A stretch of 64,000 bases of DNA from Corinectria fuckeliana (lineage: Eukaryota > Ascomycota > Sordariomycetes > Hypocreales > Nectriaceae), in assembly GCA_019137255.1 (NCBI GenBank), contig WPDH01000256.1:1-64000 (forward strand), written 5' to 3'. This document shows positions 1 to 12,100 of this stretch, piece after piece. Positions within the stretch are counted from its first letter, which is position 1. Each line of letters begins with the position of its first letter. The position numbers and the translations under genes are program-made. Below the pieces are notes generated by a model. It was not told the DNA's origin, did not search any database, and worked only from the letters and a program-made list of their open reading frames with translations.

Positions 1-505
1 TACTAGTAAGTCTTAACAGAAATTTATTAGTACTAATTTTTAAAAATAAATAATAAAAATCTTTTAAAAATCTTATAATTTTACACTAAAATCTAATATT
101 ATAAAAATAGTTTTCTTTTAAAGATAATCTTTATAATTAAAAAGTTATTAAAGAATATCTTTAAAATAATTCTTTAGAAAATAGAATTTAGCTTTTTTTT
201 AAATATAACTTATAATAATAAGAAAAGGATTTATTAGGATTTTTTTTTAGTATTATATTTATTCTTAAAAGCTAAAAATATTTTTCTAATATTAAATTTC
301 CTTTCTTATTACTTTAAAAACTAACTTTTAAGTTACTTAAGAAATTATATATAAAATCTTAATACTTACTTAAGTATTTATTTAAGAGCTAAAAAAGCTA
401 TAAAATCTAATTTTATATTTTTTTATATATAAGATTATTTAAAGTTCTAGTTAGTTTTAAATTATAAAGTTATCTTATAAATAGCTTAATTTATTATTAA
501 ATCTT
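1..505. repeat. RIP-degraded AT-rich block, cut by window edge
   Basis: Almost pure A/T sequence in which CpA and TpG are nearly missing and TpA is abundant, the pattern left by repeat-induced point mutation of a duplicated element. It stops abruptly near 505-520, where normal GC content resumes. No reading frame or terminal repeat can be recognised, so the original element cannot be classed. It continues beyond the left edge. Confidence 0.7.
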
Positions 506-3500
506 CAAATATATACATTTTGGTGAAAAAGGTGGTCTAGAAGGGGGGGCGGTCCATAAGTGGGGGGGGGGACTTATTAGTCTACTGCGTAGATTTGCGA
601 GACGACGGACCACGCAGTCCACAGTCCACAGTCCACAGTCCACAGTCCACAGTCCACAATCCACAATCCACACGAGGGACCGGCGGAGTCGTCCAGGAGT
701 CCGTCCATCCAGCCAGCCAGGAGTCCAGGACCTACGACCACCACGCGAGTGCGAGTCCCGGGGCTGTCTAGAGTGGTGCCGTCACCCTGTGGCCTTATTT
801 GCATGGGAAAGGACGGCATGGGCTGGATGGATGACTTGCGGATACTAGTGCAGGTGTCGAGCGATCCCAAGTTGCTGGCCATCGGCACCAACGGGCAGGG
901 CGGGTACAAGATGGCGTGGACGCCAATCCAACGGCCCTCGCGCCCGGGGGACGGTTCAACTCAAGGTGCAGACGCCATGGATGAGGCAGAGGCAGGCATG
1001 GGTAGCCGAGGGACGGGGGGGACGGGGGGACGGGGCCGGGGGGGTGGTTCGCCGAAGTCTGGGGGTGTGTGTGGCTGAGGGCTTGACGGCTGATGGCTGA
1101 TGGTTGACGGCCGGTGGACGGGCTGGCGGGCGGGCGGTGGTCGGATAAGCACTCCCTCCAACCGGGAATCGATGGGGGATTCGGTGGAGCAACGAAGGTC
1201 CAGAGTCAGGTCAGGCTCCCTAGGGGGGGCGCCTTGCGTCAGCCAGATCCTTGATCCAGATTAGGGGACGGGAAGCCAGCATACTACTGCTACTATGTAT
1301 GTATGTATGTGTGTACTTACCTACTGGACATTTCCACGAAACGACAAGTCGGCATGGCCAGCCAGCAACGAATGTCCCGAAAGAACATAAAAATGTCACG
1401 ACGTCCCGGGACGTCCCTTATCAAGCGGAGGTCCGCGTTGCGTGCGGGCGTGCTCCGCGCCGCTCCACACTAGATAGCGCAGGCCAGCATTGAAGGATCC
1501 TCGGCGTAGTACGGAGTACGTACGTAGCAGACGGAACGGCCTTTGTCGACCTGAAATTAGCCAGTCGGGTAGTCTATAAGACGCAAGGTGATGTGCCACA
1601 AACCGTCCGCGGAGACCGAAACGCTCACCACGGCAGCCAAATAGCAATGTAAGCTACATAACTAAGCTCTTGTGCCAGCTTAAAAGGGATGGATGGCCAC
1701 CAAAGGATGTGATGGATCCACCAACCCACAGCCAACTGCCTTGCCTTGCCAGCCATCGTCATCTTGGATGGAACTGCGGACGTCATGCATGTGCCGGCAG
1801 GCAAGAGAGGTGGATTGGGGAACCTAGGCAGGGTGCCATCCAGCGATGGCGGGAGTTAGCGCGGGGTTTACGAAGTACATACATATAGTAGAGTTGGTTC
1901 AGACGGATGAGCCAAGGGCTGTTGCGGTTGGTACGGTGGAGGAAACGCACAGCAGTACGAATGGTCCAGAGCGGAACACTTTCGGACTTTCGACGGCATT
2001 GATCGATGCTACTGTAGGCCTCAGACCAAAGAAGCGCAGCCACAGGCGAGAACCGATTGTCCCCGTCGTCGAACTAGCCAGCGCTACGGCACTGGCACGA
2101 AGGACTAACAACGGCCCATGGCAATATGTAAAGACGGCAGAGGTATGTACCGTGTATTGCAGGGCATTGTGGACCCTGGTCTCCAACCCTTGCCATCCTT
2201 GCCATCAGGGGACGCCGCCGCGCTAGAGACGGGGTCGGTACCTAGGTTTCCCAGTCCCCTGGGTTCGCTGGACGGCATTGCGGGACCGGCAGCAGCTCAG
2301 AACGGACCATGAATCAGCGAACAGGCGACGGTGCCATGGACACTGACACTTCGCCGAACGACCTCGTTCCCCAGCGAATCAGAGGCCTCGGTCTGTCTTT
2401 AGCCTGGTCTGACTGAGAACATACTTTGGTAGACTGCCCGTTCGACCTGCAGATTGGGGTAAGACGCTAGAAGCCTGGCGGGAAGCGTCTGGTAACGATA
2501 TCCCTGGTTTTCCAAGCATAGACGTTCATCGTGACGGCCATGATTAGGGGATGTTGCGCATCGAGCAACACCATTCGAGCGGAAATACGGATCAAAGTGC
2601 TGTATAGTGTTCCGGCGCGGTACTATGTAGGCAGGTTTGTCGGGATGCGCGATGCAAGAAGCCTAAGCACACGGCGCTCGGCCATACATGTGGAGAAGGA
2701 ATGAAGTTTAAGACGGTCTCAACGCTTCGAGTTGGATAGGCCGTAGTAGTATCCAAACTCCAAATCGTATAGTCGAAGAACGGGGTGTGTTGATAACCTG
2801 GAAATGAGACTCGGGCTGGTCTGGCCTGGAACTTTGTGAAGTTACACTTTGCCTCGCTCTGTTCAAAGTACGTAAGGCCAACGGCGCTGGGAGTCGACAC
2901 CCAGCTCATGAAGACGCCGAGGGCTGCTGATCCTATTTTTGCGAAAGCGTTGTAGTTACAGGCGGCGGCCGCCCTGGGTGCAGGGTGCTTTGATGATTTC
3001 CTAGCATCCCCAAATCTGGCGGGCTGCATCGCACTACCGCTGTCGAGGGTGCCGGCTTTGACGGGCAACACGGTTTCTGAGACCTGGTTTCGGAAGCAAG
3101 GATGCTCAGTTGATGCGGCAAGGATCACATTTCGGCTTGCTTGGGCCCTTCAGGCGGCTGTGTAACCTGGCAAATGCCTAGCTACATACTACGTGGTAGT
3201 ACGGAGCAAGTTGCAGCAGACTGGCGAGCGGCTGAAGAGGTACGTAGCAGTCTGGTTGCTCCATGGGTGGGTATGTATGCGGACACGCCTGCGGCTTTCT
3301 GGCCGCCGTTGAGAACACATTGGCCCGTTTGGACAGGTGGCTGTCGAGCCCATGCCGATCCGCGAGCCGAAACGATTGATGATTGTCACCAATCTTGCCG
3401 AGTTGTCCTGGCTCATCGACGGTGTCGTGGGGAGAATTTGAATTTTGCTTTTCGCGCAGTGCCGGCCGCTACCTAATTTACTAGTCCCCGGGGGCCCACA

Positions 3501-6500
3501 CACATGACGTCTTGGCTCCGTGCGGCATATGGCGCTCCAAAGGGGGATCGCATGGCACTATCGTCACGCCTGTCACGGCACTCGTATGATATTTTGCCGC
3601 TAGCGTCAACCCAGCGCATCGCTTTGGGGGCCACTCCAAGTAGGTAGCGACAGGGTCCGAGGAGGAGGCTCGCTTTTCCAGACGCTGGAAGTTTGGGGTT
3701 GAAGAAGGGTGCAGGGAAGTACTGTTGGTGCATAGCTCTGAGAGATGAGCTTGCGTCGTGGCTTCTGCTGCGCCTCCGTTCCATGCCAGAGACAGGCCGA
3801 TGTCAGCTCCTTGACTTCACGATGCGCAAGGCAACCCACAGGGGCGGCGGATATCCGGGTCTAGGCCATAGGCAAGGGAGCGAGGGAGCGAGGGAAGTGC
3901 GCTGTTGTGTAGCTTACAGGGTACCAGCCGGACGGAACTCTCTGCGGGATCGCGGAGGTTGTCGCAGAGGGATTTCCGTGCTCTAGATCTCCATCGACAT
4001 GTCTAGTTTTGAGATTGTGCTTGCATGTCTTGGTTGTTCAGCTGGTGCCTACTGCGGAGTACGTCAGTACCTAGTAGGATGTCTGGATGACAAGAGCCCG
4101 ACAACCTAAGGCCGACAAAGGCACTTGCCAGCCAGAAACGGGAGGTACATAGACCGAGTTTGCGGGGGCAGCAGGCTGGCTGGCACTTGCCAACAAATTC
4201 AATCTCGTACCTGCCTCAACTGGGATCGTCAACCAACAACAGTGGAGATGACATGTGGGCAACCGCTACCAACATCGGTAAAGTCCCTTCGTACATAACT
4301 GCAGTTGTTACGGTGTTTCATACTTAGTGCTGTACATACTATGTAGTAAGAGCAAGCACGGATCGCTGCCAAGCTTCGCCTTCAGGCAACGCAACAAAGG
4401 AACCCTCCGCCACCTGCTGTTCGCTTATTAGAGTCTCGCTCGGGTCTCGCGATGCTTCGGATGACGGATATTACTACGCACTACGTATCGCACGTACCTA
4501 CTGCGTACTGCACATGCTCGTCGCTTCTCGGCACGGCTTTGCTGCCGGACAGCGGGGAGACGCCGTCGACACCAATCATGTGGCGTCCTTCCGCATTAGA
4601 CAAGCTTCTCGGTTGGGACGGTGCAATTCCAGCAGATACATTTAGACTATAATTGGTGTACCACAAACAGTCATGATGCACCAGCTCTGTCGATTTTTGC
4701 TTGCTAGCCTAGAGAGGCGAGTTCGTTCACTGGTTGCTGCAGGGGTACGGCAAATTCGAGATCGAATTTCAGATGCGGAATGTGCCCAGATGAGCTGATA
4801 AGTCGCAGTCCAGCGTGAGCATCCACACCACACAACGAAAGCAAAACAAACATACCTACGCAATACGTTGGCGGGTTCGACGAAGAAGGGCTCGCTTGCT
4901 GTGCTACATTCACCAGCTGCCAAAGCCCAAAGGACAGGATGGCAACAACGAAGGAAATGTGTACAAGCATATGTTTGCACCGTTGTCTCGGTACATGTAC
5001 GGAGCACCATCCCCTTATTTAGCCAGCCACTCATCAGCCCAACTTTGCATAAGGCTGTCATGTCTGGGACGGGATACGGTCAGTTCTACGATCATATTCT
5101 GACCAGTCTACCCCAGATCCACTGTTGTGCCGCCGTTGCTTGGATCTGGCATGACAAACCTCAGCCTCAGCTTCTCGGCTTCCTGATCCGGCTTCATCTC
5201 CGACCCCTGGTCCTAACAGACACTAAATATCCCTGCTCATGGTCGCTCGGCCGAGTCCCCCAGATGCCGCCTCCCTGCTTCCTCGCCTCGCTCAGCGGCT
5301 CCGCGGGCTGCCACTTTGGAGTCGGGGCCACTGACGAGCAGAAAGCCCCGATGGCACGAGCGCCCTTGGTAGCGATCAACCGTCAGGCCAGATCGGCCCA
5401 CCGAGAATATTCGCTCGCTCAGTCGAAGACAGCTGCTATGTAAGCTACGTCCTACGTAACTAATCGGCCTCAGTCAGAGGCATCGGCCAACTCTCGAATG
5501 GGGCACCATTTCTTGACTGCCCTAAGCTACGTGCCCACTGCCCAGGGAGCTGAGCTTATTGGAAGCCGAAGAGGGGCTCCGTTGGTTTCGCCCCTTTCAG
5601 CCAAACGCCGCGCTGTCCCTCATTTTAGCGCCTCAGCCACTTCGATCCACGATTATACAGCATCTGATTGAAATCGGACACGACATAGAAAGCAAATTCC
5701 GCGGGACAAGTGAGCGTTTCGGACCCGTTTGAATTGTTGCTCGGTTTCCCGTCATTCGCCAGATACACCCAAAGGCCAGTTCCGCCTTCACAGACCGCAG
5801 ACAGATACCGAGAGTTTCGTACTGTGCATGTACATCGCCACATGGTTGCCTCCCCACAGTAAGTCAGCTTTCTCTAAGCAGACGCTAAGCTACCGCCGGG
5901 ATCTTCGGACCAGCGTAAAACGTGGGTACCGGGGACAGGAGGAGATAGCCTCCAAGAACCGAGTACTCACAGGGGACTCCCTGGGGTCGATACAGGCTCA
6001 GGTGCCCTGCAGTGTTGGCCCGGATCCCACCGGTTGGGGCTCATGTCGGTCCCGACGGGAATGAACAGAGCACCCTATGTACTTGACTCGCCGTCCTCCA
6101 AGCCTCACGAATCAACGCCCTGATTTCGCCTGCTACACGTTCAGTCAAATCCCACCAGAACGGTACTCAGCGTTCCCAAACCTCCAAGCTACTTAGGTAC
6201 CTATCCTTGGCAATCGCACCTGCCCGTCGATGATCTACGCACCCTCATTCTTAGGCCTTGTTCCATTCTAACACTTGTCACGGAGTCTCCGCATATGGAA
6301 GTATAGTCCAAGGCGCTTTGGGCGCTAGTTACAGCGATGCCCATGTAGATTGGAGGGCCGGGACGACCACCTCATAACTAATCAAAAACACAAAGAATAC
6401 GAAGTGCACGGGTGATGATTTCCCTTGGCGTTGCTATTGCCGCCTGGAATCTACGGATACGGCGCCAGGTGATGTCGTTCAGCCAGCATTTTTCCGGGCA

Positions 6501-6778
6501 GCAACACTAGCTCGAGCTTTCTACGACAGCAGACGCAAGCTCGTCTTAAGACACAGCTAACGAGTTGAGAGCGAGAGCGAGATTTGAAAGTCCCTGGCAA
6601 TCACCGCAAGAAGGGCGGATGCAGCAGGAACTTTCGATCAAGCATACTCCATGGGTTTAGTTATAGAGCATACAACTTTACCTAGCGAGCATACATTGTG
6701 GCTTAGCTAGTGGGTCCGTTCTGCTGCGGATGCTGATGCTTAGCCCCCCATATAAATTCACACTAAATCTATAGTGTA
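506..6778. other. Gene-free stretch with short repeats
   Basis: I see no gene here. The open frames are short, lack recognisable domains and do not join across plausible introns. Visible content: G-runs near 543-549 and 562-571, a 7-bp tandem repeat at 616-671, a TATG-type microsatellite near 1295-1310, and several TACGTA/TACGGAGTA-type palindromic motifs (around 1503-1530, 3182-3206, 4055-4075, 4470-4510 and 5435-5460). Base composition is balanced, unlike the RIP blocks on both sides. Confidence 0.6.
616..671. repeat. 7-bp tandem repeat, 8 units
   Basis: Six perfect copies of agtccac are followed by two copies of the one-base variant aatccac, 56 bp in all. The variants sit together at one end, as expected of a minisatellite that grew by slippage. 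Confidence 0.95.
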
Positions 6779-9173
6779 GTTATCCTGTGACTATTAACCC
6801 CGCTAACTTGCCTACCACTAAAAATGCATACTTTATCTAACCTGTCTTTTAAGTCCTTTAAGGCTGCTTATAATGCTGTTAATAACCACAGGAAGGTTAT
6901 TAGCTTTAGTTTTGTTATTCTCTAGAAGAGGCCCCTAAGGGCAGGATTTACCTAGGTCAGACTATAATATACTAAAGGCTAGGCTTATATTAGTAAAGCT
7001 AAAGCTAAGGTTTATAAGTAAAAGAGGTAGAAGATAAGCAGCTAAATAACTAGCTACCTAAACTAGCTTATAATAGTTAAAGGCCCTAGTGATAACCTCT
7101 AGAGACTTAAGACACTTACTAGCAAAAGTGCCTTTTCTTATAATTATAAGACTCTACCCGCAGAAATATTTTCCTAGTATTATACCTAGGAAATCACACT
7201 TATAATCCTAATAATCCTCTTAATATAAAATAATAATATTAAACCTGCCTAAATCTTAATTAAACTTTAAGCAAATAATAATCTAATTATTACTAACACT
7301 AAGGCTTAAGACCTAATAAATATTTTTATAAGATAATATTATATTAAGCTATAAGAGTGTATACTATTAGAGTGGTTATTTAGCTTTCTTTAAAAAGAGG
7401 GCTCTTTCTTTTATTATAAGAGAAATATAAAAGGTCACTTAACCTAGCTTTTTTTAGCCTTAAGCAATAGTATTCAGCTCTTTTAATATCACCTAGATAT
7501 ATTGCTTTTTAATAGTATATATAAGACTAACTGCTTTAACATACTATTATTTAATATATATAGATTAACCTCTTTATAGTAAACCTTCTAAGTTACTACT
7601 ATTTTCCTTAGCGAGAAGACTTATTATAACTTTCGCTAGGCTCTTAACACTCTAGATAAGCTTATAGCTAAAAACTATATCTCTTCGCCTTAAGTTATAG
7701 TCTCTAACTATAACCTCACTCTTATTAATACCCTTATAGATTACCTAGCTTTTTATAGTACCTCTTATATTTTTTACTAGTAGTATATAAATATAAATAT
7801 ACTAGCTAAGACTAAGTGTTTCTTCCCTAAGGTTATAATCTTACCTAAGACTATATAAGCAGTATAGCACTTAAGCTTTTCTGCCTTCCTCACAGCTTAG
7901 AATAAGCTTATTATAAGTAATAGTACTACACTTTATAAGAGATAGCTCTAGCTCTTTTAGCAGGAAGGCTAGCACCCTTAAGGTACTATTAACTATATAA
8001 TAAACACTTAGCTTACTCCTTAGAGTAGCAGCCTTATCTAGTATACTATAGATTAATATTACTACTATAGTTATATTATAACCTTAATTGTAAAGTCTTT
8101 ATATGCTAATATAAAGTAGCTGCTATAGTTAAGCTAAGATAACTTAATAATAGTCTTTAAGAAGCTAAATCTCTTCTAGAGGAAGTAGGAGTTTAATATC
8201 TATAATTAGATCTTATAGAGAAGAAATAAGATACAATTTACAGCTAATAGTATTCTCTTCTTAATTATTAGGCAGTAGATTTCCTTTTATACTCTTACTC
8301 TTATACAGAAAGAGCTTTATAAGCTACCTTAAGAGACTAACCTAGCTAATACACTTACTAATACCTATAAGCCCTATCCTATTTAAGTTATATATAGACT
8401 ACTATATAAGCATAAGCTATAAGACTACCTTATAAAAAATAAAACTATCCTGCTATAGTATATAGCAGCCTACTAGCACTAAAAGCAGGGCGAGAAAGCT
8501 AGAGGTATAAGAGATATAAGTATAAGCTCTACCACCTTAGACCCCCTTCCTGTTAGGGGAAAAAAGCAGCCTAAAAGGAGTATTACTACTAATAAAGATA
8601 CTACTATCTTAAGCACCTAGTAAGACCTCCTCTTAGTTAAGAGGGTCTTAGCATATAAGCAGGCTAAGAGACAAGTTATTAAGATAGCAGCCTAGGTAGC
8701 AGCCTTACTACTACTATTAATAGCACCTACTACCCTTCTAACTATACTATTATTATTATTATTATTAGGGCTATAAGCTAGGCTATATTAGGCCAGTCAG
8801 GATAACACCTATAAGGCTAGTATAGTTATATAATATGCTTATTAATAAGCTTTCCTAGTGAATAACTATAATAACTCTAATCTTAAGCCTAGCCTTAAGC
8901 CTATAGCCTTAACATTACAGCCCAGATTAATACCACCCTAGTCTATAGCTATCTTAGACCACCTATCATAGTAGTCTAATACTAATACCCCTAGCAAGAC
9001 TTAAGGTATAACTTAGCTAGGCCTTAATCTGATAATTAATACTAAATTTAAAAGGGAAATAGATAAGTAAATTAAAGAGAGAGATACACTACTAGGAGAG
9101 ATAAGAAAGGAGCTTAAAGATGAGATACAGCTAGCTGACGGTGTTAGTGATGACTTTAGCTAGCTAGGATAAC
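6779..9173. mobile_element. RIP-mutated transposon-like relic of about 2.4 kb
   Basis: A block with strong TpA excess and very few CpA or TpG, with sharp borders to balanced DNA on both sides. It contains one long forward frame broken only by TAA/TAG (separate entry). The short inverted pair gttatcct (6779-6786) and aggataac (9166-9173) lies close to the composition borders and may be the core of terminal inverted repeats. I cannot see a clear target-site duplication. RIP acts on duplicated DNA, so the source was probably a multicopy element. Its class (DDE transposase, Crypton or other) cannot be told from what remains. Confidence 0.7.
7502..9172 (+). pseudogene. RIP-degraded long reading frame, family unknown
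   Basis: Reading codons from 7502 gives more than 500 codons in which every stop is TAA or TAG and none is TGA. ATG and TGG are practically absent while ATA is very common. This is what C-to-T RIP on both strands does to a coding sequence: CAA/CAG become TAA/TAG, ATG becomes ATA and TGG becomes TAG. Segments without stops remain readable, for example a basic stretch around 8485-8600 and a charged Lys/Glu-rich tail around 9050-9160. I do not recognise a transposase or integrase motif. It may belong to the transposon's own protein or to a captured gene. Confidence 0.6.
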
Positions 9174-12100
9174 ATCAATTGATTAATTTGGTACCCAGGA
9201 CACCTTAAACACACGGATCCTGTTGCTCTCATACAAAATTTGCGGGCGGCTATGGTACCGGAGCCCAGCCACTGTCCAAGCCACAATGTATACTCACTAG
9301 GTAAAGTTGTATGCTCTATAACCAAACCCTACTCCATTGCACTCGAGCCCCCCCCCCCCCCAATTTGAGGCATCCCGCACCATCGGATCAGGACACCAAT
9401 GCTCAGTCTAACACCTCCAAGTTCACTAGTTTGACGTTATCTGAGAAATTGTGGCATCAGTGAGACGCATGGGAGACCGCGTTGAGAAGGTGGACTCGTC
9501 TTGTGGCTGGGCAGTGACATCATGATCATTCACTCAAGGCCCCCGAAGGATTCCCGTTCGCTTCTAATGTTTCGAATCAAATCCTCGATGGCTTAGTGTA
9601 TCCACGCGTACGAGTGCACCCCGCTGTACTATGTAAGGAGGGTACGTTTATTGGCACAAGAGCAATCCCGACGCAATTTCATCTTGCAGACATGAAGAGA
9701 CAGCCGTCCCCGCAAGCTCAGCTGCAACGTCGATGTGAAGCACGCTCTGCGCAAGACTTGGTTTTCGGCATCACATAGCCTATTGACCGGCAGTTTAAGC
9801 AAACCCAATGGTTCTTTGGGGAGGGGCGAGCTCGATTCCTGCTAGGACTCCTGATGAGATTAGTTCAGCCACACCCAAGCCGGGCCAAAAGCCTAGCCCG
9901 GCATTTGCTCAATAGCGCCAGCGTGAAAGAAGGGTAAAGCCATTACCGCGGGCGGCAAACGTCGATCTTGAGGCAGACGCTAAGTTCTCGGTTGAAGAAG
10001 TAGCTGACTCTAAGCCGAGTGCGGTGCTTGGTATCGGCACTCTTGACAAAGGCCCGAGAGCGACCAGTCCATCAATGCTCGGCTACGGAGTGGCCTGGCG
10101 CAGGGAGTACATAGTAAGTAAGGAGGGAGTCGAGGATGGATGAATAGCCGTCCACAGCTACGAGAGCCAAAAAAGCATTGGAGAAGAAGGACACCAAAAT
10201 TCAGCTAGGCGGCTTCGGACTGTCTCAAATCACCGAGAGGGTGCGCGATATGACGCCTCACGTCACACAAAAGCCGGCATATGGCCAACGAGGGTGGCCA
10301 CAGGCTAATTCTCAGGCGCGGATTCCATCGACAATACCACTCCATAATTAAGGTACGCATGTACGGGACTACGTACTACGTAGCACATACTACTAAGTAC
10401 GTTCGGCGGTGAAATATCCAAGCGCGAGAGGCGAGCTTCGCTAGCTTATTTGCTTGTATATCGTTGAGCAAGGTTTCATTTCGATTAACCGGAGATGCGC
10501 TAGGGCTGGTCCATGATGACTCGCCAATAGACGCAAGCCCTGCAGACGGATTTCCTGTTTCGTCCAGGGACAGACGGATTTATGGATTTATGGACTAAGT
10601 TCCATAGTACTTGCATGCTTGACGGCACTTTGCCACAGGCGAAAAGTCTCCGCGCCCCTTCCGGCCCACCGAAGCCCGGAGGGGGATCAGGGTGCGCGCT
10701 TCCGGCATTCTGAACAGGCATTGCTAGTGCGCCGTCAGCCTGGCGGCCGAGTCCGGGCGGGTAATCGGGGCAGGGCGTGGATGGAACCAGACCCGGGGGA
10801 ATCCACAGCCATCTCTCGGACATCAAGAACCCCAAAGACGAGGCACCACGAGGCATTTGGGCTGTTGTCACCTCATCCGCCAAGGACTGGGAGACTAGGC
10901 TGGGAGACTAGTCAGCAGCACTTGGGATTGTGTTGCCCGCCTTATTGCCGCTTGTTAGGTTGCAAATCCCACGACGTTGTTGCTTCACGACACACTTCTC
11001 GCTCCCGCCGGTGGGTGGGTGGGTGGGCGACTGGCTGAGACGGCCTAATCTCTGGACCGATCCGCCGGACGGCTACCGCACCGGCTTGTCTCAACGGCAC
11101 ATTCCAACGAGTCCCTCTCGGCCATGACAGCTTCGTCGAGCTCGGTTGACTCCTCGCCACGTCTTGCCGGCATTGCTCCAGCTCTTCATGGGCTGGTCTG
11201 GGCGCCGAGCGGAGGGCCGGCTCCATTTTCGCTCCGAGCGGCCAGGCCTTCATCAGCCGAACGGAACGGCCATGGTCTGAGACGCCCACGTGCCGAGAAC
11301 CCTTCTCGAAGGATGCCGAGAGAGAGGGGAGGGGGGGGGGGGGGGGGTTTTNNGGGGGGGGGGGGGTCTTATCAGCCGCGACCAGCTTCAGCCTTCAGCC
11401 CCTCGTGGCATCCTGGCTGGGCATGCAAAAACAAAGGCGCCGGAATGGGACCCCGGTTTGCGTTGGGATGGACTGGACGGGCTGGGAGAGCTCGAGGGTA
11501 CTGTAGCATCGCAGTGCATGCTATTCTTAGGTGGGCGCCGATGCCTTTCGTGGTCGGTTTCTGGGGCACATCCTCCGGCAAACACCAAACTAAAGTACAT
11601 GCGTAGCTGAAGACGCCACTGAGACATTCGCCGATGCGGCCACCCCGTTGAGACAGACCCGCCGTGCTCTACCCAATCTCTACCGAGCTGTTATCCCGTT
11701 ACGGTTGATTGCTCTATTGGCGAGGCTACATCCAATCCAGGCAGTCCTCGGGCCATTCGTGACCACGTACATAGGTACTGTGGGCCTGGGTACTTCGGGC
11801 GTGGGAACCAGCAGAGAGGCGTCTGATTGAAGGGTTAACTTTTCAACCCTCCGCGCCCGCGTAACCTTTCGAGAAGACCCAATCGCCCAATCGTGGGGGG
11901 GGATGGGAGCAAAGACTCGATCAGGGTGCAGCACCGACAGTACCGACGGAGCGTCGTGACAGGTCTCCGTTAGGGTGTGGTGGTATTGGTGCTGTATCAG
12001 GGGGAGAGGCGGAATGCGGGCTGCGTGGCGTCTCGTCTCACCCGTCCAACGAACCTCACGACATGCCATTTCTCAAGTCTTCTTCGGGACAACTCACTGA

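Noticed and set aside
2592..3128. 178-codon open frame on the minus strand
   Set aside because: No recognisable motif and no plausible flanking exons.
4868..5443. 191-codon open frame in the left gene-free region
   Set aside because: No domain, mixed composition and no codon pattern like the real genes here.
7502..9172. Idea that TAA/TAG are reassigned to Gln here (alternative genetic code or organelle DNA)
   Set aside because: Loss of ATG and TGG and the general lack of CpA/TpG in the whole block, including non-coding parts, fit RIP; neighbouring genes use the standard code.
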